From Pseudarthrobacter sulfonivorans (lineage in GTDB: Bacteria; Actinomycetota; Actinomycetes; Actinomycetales; Micrococcaceae), in NCBI RefSeq assembly GCF_001484605.1, contig NZ_CP013747.1, forward strand, positions 2,976,001 to 3,040,000: a DNA stretch of 64,000 nucleotides, given 5' to 3'. The notes beneath the pieces are model-generated. The model was not told the DNA's origin, did not search any database, and was given only the letters and a program-made list of their open reading frames with translations. Below, piece by piece: positions 42,206 through 50,888 of the stretch (position 1 is its first letter; every line of letters begins with the position of its first letter). The position numbers were made by a program, and so were the translations under genes.

Positions 42206-42334
42206 CAAGGGGTGGAAAGGCGGACCCGGCAGCGCTCGGCCCTGGAGGAGATGCTGGGGCGGACCACCGGGTTCCGCAGCGCCCAGCAGCTGCACGCCAT
42301 GCTGCGTGAGGACGGTGATGCCGTCTCCGCACCG
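42206..42334 (+). pseudogene. Fur/Zur N-terminal fragment
   Basis: GVERRTRQRSALEEMLGRTTG then FRSAQQLHAMLREDGDAVS is the start of a Fur-family regulator winged helix. It breaks off before the recognition helix (ATVYRTL in the family). No metal domain follows. Another truncated gene in the scar. Confidence 0.65.
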
Positions 42335-42502
42335 TGGAACTACTGGGCATCTGTGCCGCCTGCGAAAAGCCTCCAACAGCTGCCGGCGGAGGCAAAACCA
42401 CGCCAGGCCAAGACCACCGATCCTAGGTTAACGGGCAGAACGGCTTGCCATAGCTGCTTGCTGCCGCCAGCGTACGTGGAGACGACGGTGGACTGAAGGA
42501 CA

Positions 42503-42950
42503 TTAACCCTTGATCAGCTTTGCGCCGTCCGGACGAAGTTCGCCGCTGGGCGACACGTGCCGGTACAGGGTCTGCCGCGTGATGCCGAGTTCGGTGCAGA
42601 GATCACTGACTTTGGTGCCAGATTGCCCCATGGAAGCCATAGCCAGACGGAGCTTCGCCGGGGTCATCTTGTAGGGACGCCCGCCGTTCCGGCCCCTGGC
42701 GCGGGCGGAGCCAGCCCGGCGAGTGTGCGTTCAGAGATCAGCTCGCGTTCGAACTCTGCGAGGGGCCGCGAAGATGCCGAAGACGAGCTTTCCGGACGCC
42801 GTGGTGGTATCGATCGCCGTACCTTCTTCCCGGAGGCTTTGTCTTCGTGGAGGGAACCCACACCGATGCCGGCGGCCAGGAGGGCGTCCCGCTGCAGGTC
42901 CGTGGTCTGGGACCCGTCGGCCTTTGAGACTCGAACTCTGGTGCCAACGG
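42503..42950 (-). pseudogene. Degraded serine resolvase/invertase
   Basis: Minus-strand pieces in changing frames: RVSKADGSQTTDLQRDALLAAG and SLHEDKASGKK (N-terminal catalytic domain), then GTAIDTTTASGKLVFGIFAA, then LAEFERELISERTLAGL, then MTPAKLRLAMASMGQSGTKV and DLCTELGITRQTLYRHV with a TAA stop at 42503. Relative to intact resolvases about 70 residues of the catalytic core are deleted and at least two frameshifts are present. Closest in style to Tn3-type actinobacterial resolvases. Confidence 0.75.
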
Positions 42951-43032
42951 CGCCCGGAGAGTAGCGTTTCCCCCATCAGAAAACTCCGCTGATCTGGGCT
43001 CCGGACACATTCTTGGTGTGGAGGTGCCCCTT

Positions 43033-43158
43033 GTGAAAAGTGGCGGAGCGGCATCACAGCCGAATCTCAAACTCATTGTCTTGTGCGTGATGCTTCTGAA
43101 TTCCCTGGCCGTGGTTGCCTGCTCTACGTCGATCCCCACCCAAGCAACGAACAGATGA
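43033..43158 (+). CDS. Possible tiny lipoprotein ORF
   Basis: 41 residues from GTG: a short polar start, then LKLIVLCVMLLNSLAVVAC with a VVAC lipobox-like end and an 8-10 residue tail. No good ribosome site except CCCCTTGT context. It precedes the secreted protein gene by 42 bases. Reported with low confidence because the length could arise by chance. Confidence 0.25.
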   Translation: MKSGGAASQPNLKLIVLCVMLLNSLAVVACSTSIPTQATNR

Positions 43159-43200
43159 TCTCTGGCCCGCTGCTGCGGGCCACTAATCGAGGAGGATGAT

Positions 43201-43800
43201 ATGAAGCACAAGGTACTTGCCACCTTGGGAGCGGTGATCTCCGTGATCGGAATCTCGATCGCATCGGCTGCCCCCGCGTTGGCGGCGCGGCCGCTCGAGC
43301 ACGACCACTTTACGGATTCCAGCAGCGCCATTGCCCAGGAAGAATTCCCCGGATTCTGCGCCGGGATCGTAGACTTCCCGGTGCGACACGACAGGCATGC
43401 CGAGGGGATGTTCCTCTTCGTCCATCACGGCGACGGCCTCGCATACGGAGGGGGTCCGATCCGCTCAACCGATGTGTGGACAAACACCCTGAACGAGCAG
43501 ACCTACACGATCACGGAGTCAGGCCAGGCACGGGACCACAAAATCACCGACAACGGCGATGGCACCCTGACCGTCGAGATCGCTGTCTCCGGCGTCCAGA
43601 AGGTCTATGGCCCGGACGGTAAGCGTCTGTTCATGGACACGGGTACATTCAGGTTCGAGATTCTCATTGATCACGGCGGCACGCCTGCTGACCCCTCCGA
43701 CGACGAGTTCATCAGGGACCTCGGCGAGACGGCCAGTCACGGGCAAGCGGACACGGCAGGACGCGACTTCTGCGAAGACCTCGTCACCTTCATCGGTTAA
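43201..43800 (+). CDS. Secreted protein, unknown
   Basis: 199 residues with a clear Sec signal, MKHKVLATLGAVISVIGISI then ASAAPALAA (cleavage after AxA). The mature part is beta-rich and contains two cysteines likely to pair (GFCAGIVDFP and GRDFCEDLVTFIG). A strong ribosome site GAGGAGGA precedes the ATG. The body, with TITESGQARDHKITDNGDGTLTVEIAV, resembles actinobacterial secreted proteins of unknown function. It lies just outside the mobile-element scar. Confidence 0.8.
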   Translation: MKHKVLATLGAVISVIGISIASAAPALAARPLEHDHFTDSSSAIAQEEFPGFCAGIVDFPVRHDRHAEGMFLFVHHGDGLAYGGGPIRSTDVWTNTLNEQTYTITESGQARDHKITDNGDGTLTVEIAVSGVQKVYGPDGKRLFMDTGTFRFEILIDHGGTPADPSDDEFIRDLGETASHGQADTAGRDFCEDLVTFIG

Positions 43801-44095
43801 CAAATTCAAGCGGGCCCTGGGACAACGCCTGGACGGACCTTTTCAACCACATCTTCCCGCGGCCGGCAAAGACCTGACTGGCCACCCGGGACCGAAACAA
43901 ACCAAGGACCACAGTGGAACACGACCGGCAGCAGGGCCGGTAATTCGGCATGCCGCGAATTCGGCTCGCGCAAACGGCCCATTTCTCTCTTTGGGACGCT
44001 TTTGCGCCGAGCCACTGGGACGGAACGACGGCGACACCACGGGGGCGATAGCCTGAACGTTGAACCCAGCCCCACCCCGGAACGAGGATTTCCCC

Positions 44096-45028
44096 ATGAT
44101 CACACGCACCGACGTCGACGAAGCCGCTGCCCGGATTGCGGGGAGGATCCGCGTCACGCCCGTACTGGCGGCTGACCGCGGCCAGTTCCCCGGCGAGGTG
44201 TGGCTCAAGTGCGAGTTCATGCAGCACACCGGCACATTCAAGGCCCGGGGCGCTTTCAACCGGGTCCTGGCCTGCCGGGAGCGCGGCGAACTAAAGGACG
44301 ACGTGGGCATTGTGGTGGCCTCCGGCGGCAACGCCGGGCTCGCCAACGCCTACGCGGCCACGGAAGTGGGCGTCCCTGCCACGGTGTTCGTGCCCGAAAC
44401 CGCCCCGGCCGTGAAGGTCAAGAAGCTCTGGGACATCGGCGCCAACGTGGTCCAGCGCGGCGCGGAATACTCCGAGGCTTACGACGCCGCGATGGCCTAC
44501 GCCGCCGAGACGGGCGCGGTCTACTGCCATGCCTACGACCAGCCCGAGATCGCCGCCGGCGCCGGCACCATCGGAACGGAATTGCTGGAGCAGTTGGGCG
44601 ACGTGGACACCGTGGTGGTGGCCGTGGGCGGCGGCGGGCTTATGGCGGGGGTCGCGGCCGCCGTGGAGGGCCGGGCCAAAGTGGTGGGCGTCGAGTCCGA
44701 ATCCACGCCCACCCTGCACGCCGCGCTCGCGGCCGGGACCCCCGTGGACGTGGCCGTCTCCGGGATCGCCGCGGACTCCCTGGGGGCCCGGCAGATCGGC
44801 CGGATCGGCTTCGACGTGGCCGTCCGTACCGGCGTCCGCGCCGTGCTGGTCTCCGACGAGGACATCGTGGCCGCCCGCTCCCTGCTCTGGGATCAGTACC
44901 GCATCATCGTGGAGCACGGCGCGGCAACAGCCTTCGCCGCCCTGCACGCCGGTGCCTACGTCCCGGCGGACGGGGAACGCGTGGCCGTGATCCTCTGCGG
45001 CGCCAACACGGACCCCGCCACTGTCTGA
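44096..45028 (+). CDS. Threonine/serine dehydratase-like PLP enzyme
   Basis: 310 residues, fold-type II PLP enzyme. PLP lysine in HTGTFKARGAFN, asparagine loop VASGGNAGLANAYAA, and glycine loop AVGGGGLMAGVAAAV that holds the phosphate. It lacks the C-terminal ACT/regulatory domain of biosynthetic IlvA, so it is a catabolic or racemase-like dehydratase. ATG at 44096 with GAGGAT upstream. The 295-base gap before it contains no gene I can support. Convergent with the carbonic anhydrase gene (4 bases apart). Confidence 0.88.
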   Translation: MITRTDVDEAAARIAGRIRVTPVLAADRGQFPGEVWLKCEFMQHTGTFKARGAFNRVLACRERGELKDDVGIVVASGGNAGLANAYAATEVGVPATVFVPETAPAVKVKKLWDIGANVVQRGAEYSEAYDAAMAYAAETGAVYCHAYDQPEIAAGAGTIGTELLEQLGDVDTVVVAVGGGGLMAGVAAAVEGRAKVVGVESESTPTLHAALAAGTPVDVAVSGIAADSLGARQIGRIGFDVAVRTGVRAVLVSDEDIVAARSLLWDQYRIIVEHGAATAFAALHAGAYVPADGERVAVILCGANTDPATV

Positions 45029-45032
45029 GGTT

Positions 45033-45842
45033 CTATTGGTCCACCGCGACGACGTCCCTCCCGTTGAGCGGCTGGACCGGCCGGCTGTTGCCCGCGTGCG
45101 CCGCACGCAGTGTGGCGAGCTGTCCGGCTCCCAGCTCGATGGGCGTCTCGAGGAGCAGCCAGCGCACGCCTTCCGAGCAGGGCGGAGTGGTCAGGCTGCC
45201 GTCATACGCGAAGTGGTCCAGCGACGCCGGGAACAGCGCCGGGAAGTCGACGACGCCGGCCGGCACCTTCTGCCCATCGGCTGCGGCCGGCACGCCGTCC
45301 GTGAACGGCGCCCAGGGCGCATTGGTAGCCCCCACCCTGGCGAGGATCCCGACGACGGCCAGCCCGCCGTCGTCGGCCTGGTGGACGAAATGGAACTCGG
45401 CCTCGTGCCGTACACCGCCCAGCGTGTGCTCGGACGGGGCATGGAAGTGCATCTGCTTGAACGCGTACTCCTTACCGCCAACCGTGATGCCCTGGGCCGT
45501 CAGTGCACGCAGTTCGGTGGTGTGGCCGTTATCGATGATCTCGCCTTCCGAGGCGGAATAGTCGACAGCGAGCGGTGCCGGGGAAAGGCCCGAACGGCCG
45601 CCGACGTCGATGGGGGACTGGGCGGTGCCGGAAGAGCAGGAGCCGAAGTCGGAACTCAGGGTGCCCCAGTGTTCAGGGCCCTCGGCGCCGTCGTAGGACC
45701 AGGCATGGGGACCTGCGGAGGCGGACGGCGAGGGTGCCGCGGCCCCGGCGGCGGACCTGCTGCAGCCGGTGACAAGTGCCAGCAGCCCCAGGCCGGATCC
45801 AACTATCAAAGACTTCCTGGTCATTACTGTGGCGCTGCGCAT
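45033..45842 (-). CDS. Alpha-carbonic anhydrase lipoprotein
   Basis: 269 residues from the ATG at 45842 (AAGGA upstream). Signal MTRKSLIVGSGLGLLALVTGC ends in a VTGC lipobox, so the enzyme is anchored outside the membrane. Alpha-CA signature: WSYDGAEGPEHWGTL, SPIDVGG, zinc histidines in QMHFHAPSEHTLGG and EAEFHFVHQ, and DGSLTTPPCSEGVRWLL. It interconverts CO2 and bicarbonate at the cell surface. Single gene. Confidence 0.92.
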   Translation of the reverse strand: MRSATVMTRKSLIVGSGLGLLALVTGCSRSAAGAAAPSPSASAGPHAWSYDGAEGPEHWGTLSSDFGSCSSGTAQSPIDVGGRSGLSPAPLAVDYSASEGEIIDNGHTTELRALTAQGITVGGKEYAFKQMHFHAPSEHTLGGVRHEAEFHFVHQADDGGLAVVGILARVGATNAPWAPFTDGVPAAADGQKVPAGVVDFPALFPASLDHFAYDGSLTTPPCSEGVRWLLLETPIELGAGQLATLRAAHAGNSRPVQPLNGRDVVAVDQ

Positions 45843-45987
45843 TTCCATCCTTCGGGTCGTGTAGGTCCGCACCGGAGAGCCCGGCCAGACCTACGACGAC
45901 TACCACGGGGGCCGGTGGCAGGTCTTGTCACACGGGCTAACCGCAGGATGTGACACCGTGGGGGCCATCACCACGGCCTTCCGGAAG

Positions 45988-46902
45988 TCAGGGCGCCTTG
46001 GCGGCGCCGGATGCGTCCGTGTCCTCTGTTGCCCGCGGGGCTTCCGCGGCGGCCAGCACTTCGGCACCGAAGCTGCCGAGCAGGGTCAGCGAATCAGCCG
46101 ACGGCGAGCCCGGCTTCGCCGAATACACCCGCAGCACCTGGTCTGGATCGTCAGGAAGCGTCAGGTCTTCGAAGTTCAGTTCCAGGTCCCCGACGACCGG
46201 ATGGTGAAGCCGAACACTGCCTGCGGACCCCGTGGCCAGCCGGTGTCCGGCCCACCACTGGCGGAAGCGTTCGCTGTGCACCGCGAGTTCGCCGACGAGT
46301 TGATTGGCCTGCGGGTCGTTGGGGTGCCGGCCGATATCCGCGCGCAGTGTCCCGACGGCTTCGGCCGCCACCGTCTCCCAGTCCCGGAAGAGATCGTGGG
46401 CGAGTGGATCGAGGAAAACCCATCGGGTGAGGTTCCGCTCCGCCGCCGGCATGGCTGGGAATTTCGCAAGCAGAAGGAACGCCAGGCGGTTGCCGGCCAG
46501 AACATCTGTGCGGCGGCCCAGAACCAGGGCGGGAACGTTGCCCACGGCATCCAGAAGTTGGCGGAGCGCCGGCCGAACACCCTGTTCCGGAATGGGTGAA
46601 TGCTGGGACTTCGCGCAGTTCTCCAGAAGGTCGAACATGTGCGCCTGCTCGCCAGGATCCAGGCGCAGGGCCCGCGCCACTGAATCCATCACCGCCCGGG
46701 AGGGGTGGATGTTCCGGCCTTGTTCGAGCCGGGTGTAGTAGTCGGTGCTCACGTCCGCCAGGCGCGCGATTTCCTCGCGTCGCAGCCCGGGGACGCGCCT
46801 GCCACCGGAGGTCGCGGCTATCCCGGCCTGCTCCGGCGTCAGCCGCGACCGCATTACCTTCAGGAACTTTCCAAACTCCGCGCTCTGACCCATGCCTTCC
46901 AT
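45988..46902 (-). CDS. XRE-family regulator with MmyB-like ligand domain
   Basis: 304 residues. N-terminal helix-turn-helix (about 12-75) with the subfamily sequence RRVPGLRREEIARLADVSTDYYTRLEQGRNIHPSRAVMDSV. Then the MmyB-like PAS-type ligand domain: ALVLGRRTDVLAGNRLAFLLL, RWVFLDPLAHDLFRDWETV, HHPVVGDLELNFEDLTLPD and RVYSAKPGSPSADSLTLL. Such proteins commonly repress an adjacent redox enzyme. It is divergent from an aldo-keto reductase with a perfect 17-bp palindrome between. Confidence 0.9.
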   Translation of the reverse strand: MEGMGQSAEFGKFLKVMRSRLTPEQAGIAATSGGRRVPGLRREEIARLADVSTDYYTRLEQGRNIHPSRAVMDSVARALRLDPGEQAHMFDLLENCAKSQHSPIPEQGVRPALRQLLDAVGNVPALVLGRRTDVLAGNRLAFLLLAKFPAMPAAERNLTRWVFLDPLAHDLFRDWETVAAEAVGTLRADIGRHPNDPQANQLVGELAVHSERFRQWWAGHRLATGSAGSVRLHHPVVGDLELNFEDLTLPDDPDQVLRVYSAKPGSPSADSLTLLGSFGAEVLAAAEAPRATEDTDASGAAKAP

Positions 46903-46939
46903 TGTCCAAGCCGGCGTCCCCGCTTTCCAGTGACGAAGG

Positions 46940-46956
46940 TAGGACTGCCAGTCCTA
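46940..46956. promoter_or_regulatory. 17-bp palindromic operator between XRE and AKR genes
   Basis: TAGGACTGCCAGTCCTA is a perfect palindrome about 38 bases before the XRE start. It is the only strong dyad in the divergent region, so the likely site for the MmyB-like regulator. Confidence 0.7.
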
Positions 46957-47071
46957 GGAAAAGGAGGGAATGGCTTACCTGCTGACACGGCCGGCCGGCG
47001 TGCTTAGCGTTGAACGCATAGCCGCCCGTGCAGGGCTGTTCGAGCAATCAACACCACCACCGGAAGAACTG

Positions 47072-47920
47072 ATGATGTCCCAGCCACAGGAAATTACCAT
47101 CCCCACCGTGACCCTCAACAACGGCGTCCAGATCCCGCAACTCGGCTTCGGCGCATTCCAGGTCCCGCCGGAAGAAACGCAGCGCATCGTCGAGGGCGCG
47201 CTCGAAGCCGGCTACCGCCACATCGACACTGCCGCGGCGTACCGGAACGAGGCCGGCGTCGGGGCAGCCATTGCCGCTTCGGGCATACCCCGCGGGGAAA
47301 TCTTCATCACCACCAAGCTGCGCAACGGTGAACAAGGAATGGCCCACCAGGCCTTCCAAAACAGCCGCCAAGCCCTGGGCCTGGACTACGTGGACCTCTA
47401 CCTGATCCATTGGCCCGTGCCCGCACAGGGACTCTTCACGGAGGCCTGGAAGGACATGGAAAAGCTGTACGCAAACAACCAGATCCGCGCCATCGGAGTT
47501 TCGAACTTCCTGGCTGACCACCTGGACACGCTCCTGCCGGCGGCTGACATTGTCCCGGCCGTCAACCAGATCGAAATCCACCCCGCCTTCCAGCAGCAGG
47601 AACTGGCGGCCAAGAACCGCTCCCTGGGCATTGCGGTGGAGGCATACAGCCCATTGGGGCAGGGCGCCGATCTGGCAGCGGCCACCGTGAAATCCCTGGC
47701 CGCGAAATACGGTGCCACACCTGCCCAGGTTGTGCTCGCGTGGCATCTCAGCCAGGGCACCATCGTCATCCCGAAGTCGGTCCAGGCCGCACGCATGCGG
47801 GAAAACCTGGGCTCTGCCGCCGTGTCGCTGACGCCCGCGGAGGCAGCCGAAATCACGGAACTGGAGTCGGGCGCCCGCACCGGCGGGGATCCCGCCGTCG
47901 CCGCGCACAGCCAAATGTAG
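47072..47920 (+). CDS. Aldo-keto reductase (AKR5-type)
   Basis: 282 residues. (beta/alpha)8 reductase with catalytic tetrad regions GYRHIDTAAAYRNEAGVG (Asp, Tyr), IFITTKLRN (Lys) and YLIHWPVP (His). NADPH-binding end: IVIPKSVQAARMRENL. Resembles 2,5-diketo-D-gluconate reductases, but natural substrates of this group are broad. The frame is open to 46970 but the start at 47072/47075 after GGAAG gives the standard N-terminus TIPTVTLNNGVQIPQLGFG. Confidence 0.9.
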   Translation: MMSQPQEITIPTVTLNNGVQIPQLGFGAFQVPPEETQRIVEGALEAGYRHIDTAAAYRNEAGVGAAIAASGIPRGEIFITTKLRNGEQGMAHQAFQNSRQALGLDYVDLYLIHWPVPAQGLFTEAWKDMEKLYANNQIRAIGVSNFLADHLDTLLPAADIVPAVNQIEIHPAFQQQELAAKNRSLGIAVEAYSPLGQGADLAAATVKSLAAKYGATPAQVVLAWHLSQGTIVIPKSVQAARMRENLGSAAVSLTPAEAAEITELESGARTGGDPAVAAHSQM

Positions 47921-47978
47921 CCAATCCGCACCTGAGAAGTGCGAAACCAAAAGAGCCCCACCGAACAAGAAGAGAACC

Positions 47979-48188
47979 ATGGATAATTCGCTGATGATGG
48001 CTTGGGCAGTCGTCCACCTCATAAACAACGACAGCCGCAGCGCCTTGCCGGATGCACCCGTTGTGGCACCACGACCAGCCGGACGCGCACGCAGGAGACT
48101 GGCCCGCTTCCAGCGGCGGCTGGCCAGTTTCCTGCACGAAGCCGCGTGGGCAATTGAACCTGAACCGCGGACGGCTACTGAGCCCTGA
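47979..48188 (+). CDS. Small basic protein, unknown
   Basis: 69 residues starting MDNSLMMAWAVVHLINNDSR, then an Arg-rich middle (RPAGRARRRLARFQRRLASFL). AGAAGAGAA precedes the ATG. It follows the aldo-keto reductase on the same strand after 58 bases. No family recognised; basic amphipathic helix likely. Confidence 0.45.
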   Translation: MDNSLMMAWAVVHLINNDSRSALPDAPVVAPRPAGRARRRLARFQRRLASFLHEAAWAIEPEPRTATEP

Positions 48189-48223
48189 CCGTGAGTTTCT
48201 GGGGAGGGGAGGCGGGCTTCCGG

Positions 48224-49174
48224 CTACGCATGCCGGTGACCGGATCGCTCTGTGGCGATCGTGTGGATGAGGCGTGCGGCCGTGCGTGCCGTGCGGGAGT
48301 CGACGTCGAACCTGGGGTTCAGTTCGACGACGTCGACCACGGCGAGCTTGGGGGAGCGGGCCAGCTGGCGGCACACTTCCAGCACGACGGAGAGCGGAAC
48401 CCCGTACGACGCCGGTGCGCTGACACCGGGGGCGACGTACGCGGGGAGGACGTCGAGGTCTATGGTCAGGTAGACCACGTCCACGGAGTCGATGAAGTCC
48501 TGCGTGAACTGCCGGACCTGCTCAGTCCTGGACTCGGTGCATTCCTCGTCCAGGAGGTACTTGACGCCAAGCTCCCGGGCTGTCTGGAACAGGGCCTCGG
48601 TGTTACCGGGCTGGCTGATGCCCACCACTGTGTAGTTGAACCCGTGGCCCAGGGCGCGCTCGGCGTCGGCCACCTGCCGGAACGGCGTGCCCGAGGACGG
48701 GATGGCCTCCGCTCGGAGGTCGAAATGCGCGTCCAGGTTGATGATGCCGATCCGGCGTCCATCGGTGACCTGGCTGGCGCGGAGGCCCGTGTAGGTGCCA
48801 AAGGCGGTTTCGTGGCCGCCGCCCAGGATGACAGGCAGGTGGCCCGCATCCAGGGCCTGGCGGACGGCCGCGCCAAGACGCTCCTGGCCGTCCTCGAGGT
48901 TTCCGTCCACCACGGTGTTGTCGCCAAGGTCGTGGACCAGGAGTTCCGCGGGCGCCGCCATGGGTGCCAGGGCGGAGCGGATGCTTGCGGGAGCGTCGAC
49001 GGCGCCGACCCGGCCTTTGTTCCGGCGGACGCCTTCATCGCTGCGGAACCCAAGTATGGCGATTCCCGTGGTGCCGGCCTGGGCCGTGTTCACTGCGTGG
49101 TGCCAGCGCCGGTGTTCTGGGCCGGGGCCGTCGTCGCGGCCCGTCCACGTGTGCTGGGTGGTGGGGTTGGTCAT
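48224..49174 (-). CDS. hutG: Formimidoylglutamase (arginase superfamily)
   Basis: 316 residues, ureohydrolase fold with the binuclear Mn site: GGGHETAFG (His), NLDAHFDLR (Asp, His, Asp) and LTIDLDVLPAYVAPGVSAPA (Asp, Asp). The spacing and SAPASYGVP are those of formimidoylglutamase, which hydrolyses N-formimino-L-glutamate to glutamate and formamide in histidine degradation. Agmatinase/arginase are alternatives. Its start overlaps the upstream IclR gene by ATGA. hutH, hutU and hutI are not in the window. Confidence 0.85.
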   Translation of the reverse strand: MTNPTTQHTWTGRDDGPGPEHRRWHHAVNTAQAGTTGIAILGFRSDEGVRRNKGRVGAVDAPASIRSALAPMAAPAELLVHDLGDNTVVDGNLEDGQERLGAAVRQALDAGHLPVILGGGHETAFGTYTGLRASQVTDGRRIGIINLDAHFDLRAEAIPSSGTPFRQVADAERALGHGFNYTVVGISQPGNTEALFQTARELGVKYLLDEECTESRTEQVRQFTQDFIDSVDVVYLTIDLDVLPAYVAPGVSAPASYGVPLSVVLEVCRQLARSPKLAVVDVVELNPRFDVDSRTARTAARLIHTIATERSGHRHA

Positions 49175-49926
49175 CGGGATCCTTCTCCGTGTCCGAGCAC
49201 CAATGCGGCGTCACGGGTGCTTGCTATGAGTTGCTTTTCGCGCCGGACCGCCCGGTCCGCCGGAGCCATGGTGCTGACGGCACCCAGAAGCCGGCCGCCG
49301 TCGTCGAACACGGGGAAACTGACGCCCCAGACGCCCGCATCCACCGCCCCGTAGCTGAGGCCGAAGCCGCGGCCCTGGACGAGCTGGAGTTCGTGGTTCA
49401 GGTTGTCTGCGTCCTCGGAGCTGAGCCCGAGGCCGGCCACGATCCTGCTCTGCTCCTGGGGGTCCAGGTGTGCGAGCAGGGCCATTGCGCTGGCGCCCTT
49501 CAGCAGGGGGAGCGAGCGGCCCGGCGAATAACTGCAGCGCAGCATCTGCGGGCCTTCGATGGCATCCACGCACAGTGCCTCCGCACCGCGGACCACCAGG
49601 TAGGCGGCCAGTTCCTGGGTTTCATCCGAGAGCCGCTGTAGTTGCTCCGAGATGCGGCCCTTGACCATGGCTTCCTGGTGGAAGTTGGCGGCGAGGCGCA
49701 GGGTTTCCGGGCCGGCACTGTACTGCCCGCGGCGCCTGGTCTGCGCCACCAGCCCGGACTGCACCAGCAGTGCCAGGTGCCGGTACACGGCGCTGGCGGG
49801 GATGCCCGTTGTTTTGCTGATCTGGGCTGCAGTCAGAGTCCGGTACCGCGCGAATTCGAGCAGGATGTCGACGAACCGCGAGGCGTTGCCTTCCGGCATC
49901 ACGGAATGGCTCGGATCTGTATGCAT
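49171..49926 (-). CDS. IclR-family regulator linked to hutG
   Basis: 251 residues from the ATG at 49926. N-terminal winged helix RFVDILLEFARYRTLTAAQISKTTGIPASAVYRHLALLVQSGLV and a C-terminal IclR effector domain (EGPQMLRCSYSPGRSLPLLKGASAMALLAHL, GLSYGAVDAGVWGVSFPVFDDGG). No ribosome site is visible, so the transcript may be leaderless. It is translationally coupled to hutG and preceded by two TTCC...GGAA dyads, so it is probably autoregulated and controls hutG. Confidence 0.85.
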   Translation of the reverse strand: MHTDPSHSVMPEGNASRFVDILLEFARYRTLTAAQISKTTGIPASAVYRHLALLVQSGLVAQTRRRGQYSAGPETLRLAANFHQEAMVKGRISEQLQRLSDETQELAAYLVVRGAEALCVDAIEGPQMLRCSYSPGRSLPLLKGASAMALLAHLDPQEQSRIVAGLGLSSEDADNLNHELQLVQGRGFGLSYGAVDAGVWGVSFPVFDDGGRLLGAVSTMAPADRAVRREKQLIASTRDAALVLGHGEGSR

Positions 49927-49969
49927 AAGAGCGACGTTAGTGGCTGGAATCACAGATGGCGTTAATGAG

Positions 49970-50008
49970 TTCCCGTGGCGTGGGAATTTAATTTCCGCCG
50001 GGTGGGAA
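49970..50008 (-). promoter_or_regulatory. Tandem IclR-type operators upstream of iclR-hutG
   Basis: TTCCCGTGGCGTGGGAA (49970-49986) and TTTCCGCCGGGTGGGAA (49992-50008): two TTCC-N-GGAA dyads 22 bases apart, starting 44 bases before the IclR ATG. Confidence 0.6.
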
Positions 50009-50088
50009 TGGCGACGCTCAGGAGTCGCTCAGCGGCTGCTGGCGGTACTCTCCTGCCGGTCGTGGGGCGGGCGCCGCACCACGGGGGA

Positions 50089-50126
50089 GGGCCCGACGGC
50101 GGCACCCGGGTGCCGCCGTCGGGCCC
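50089..50126 (-). terminator. Terminator after azoR
   Basis: GGGCCCGACGGCGGCACC, CG, GGTGCCGCCGTCGGGCCC: a perfect 38-bp palindrome 5 bases beyond the azoR stop. Its GACGGCGG/CCGCCGTC core is shared with the intergenic repeat family. Confidence 0.75.
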
Positions 50127-50130
50127 CTAT

Positions 50131-50808
50131 TCAGGCGCTGGCAGGCTCAAGAACACCGGCGCCGCGGAGCTTGCCGGCAAAGCCCGCGACGGCGTCGAGC
50201 AGTTCCGCCTCCACCTTGCGGCGGGTGCCGTCGACGTCGCCGTTCAACACGGTGGGTGCGAAGCGCACGTGCACGGCGTCCTCGACGCCGACGAAAGCCA
50301 GCCAATCCGCGAAGAAGGTGCTGCTGAAGTCCTGTCCGAAGGCTGCGGGAACCCCGGGCGCGTAGACGCCGCTGCTGTGGATGGCCAGGGCGTGCTTGCC
50401 CTCCAGGAGGCCTCGGTAGCCGGCCGCGGGGTCGAAACCGAAGGTCCAGCCCGGCTGGGTCACGATGTCGATCCACTGTTTGAGCACGTACGGGATCCCT
50501 GCGTTCCACATGGGGATGTTGAAGACGTAGGCGTCGGCGGCCGCGAACTGTTCGAATACGGCCCGGGCGGCCTCCCACGCGTGCGTCTGCTCAGGGCTCT
50601 GCTCCTGGCCGGAGAAGACGGCCATTTTAGCGGCGGCCGCGATGCTGCCGAAATCAGGGAGGACTCCGGCGTCGAACAGGTTCAAGACCTCAACCGTGAC
50701 GCGCTCCCCGCCGGCATCCTGCACGGCGTCGATGAAGTGGCGTGCCAACTGGAGCGAGCCGCTGTGGGCGTCGCGGGGCGAGGCATTGATGTGCAGGAGC
50801 GTAGGCAT
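50131..50808 (-). CDS. azoR: FMN-dependent NADH azoreductase/quinone reductase
   Basis: 225 residues, flavodoxin-like fold: MPTLLHINASPRDAHSGSLQLARHF (phosphate loop for FMN), FNIPMWNAGIPYVLKQWIDIVTQPGWTF, and HSSGVYAPGVPAAFGQDFSS. AzoR enzymes reduce quinones and azo compounds with NADH. Divergent from an HxlR regulator with tandem dyads between, the usual regulator-target arrangement for electrophile stress. Confidence 0.9.
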   Translation of the reverse strand: MPTLLHINASPRDAHSGSLQLARHFIDAVQDAGGERVTVEVLNLFDAGVLPDFGSIAAAAKMAVFSGQEQSPEQTHAWEAARAVFEQFAAADAYVFNIPMWNAGIPYVLKQWIDIVTQPGWTFGFDPAAGYRGLLEGKHALAIHSSGVYAPGVPAAFGQDFSSTFFADWLAFVGVEDAVHVRFAPTVLNGDVDGTRRKVEAELLDAVAGFAGKLRGAGVLEPASA

Positions 50809-50888
50809 GGGGGTCCTTTCCTCGGAAGGCGCGCCGGTTTCCGGCCGCCCTCACGATCCTTGCCCACCGTTAGGGGACCGCAGAAGGA

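Noticed and set aside
45873..45960. Possible gene fragment (translation around GEPGQTYDDYHGGRWQVL)
   Set aside because: Too short and matching no family I can name; left as intergenic.
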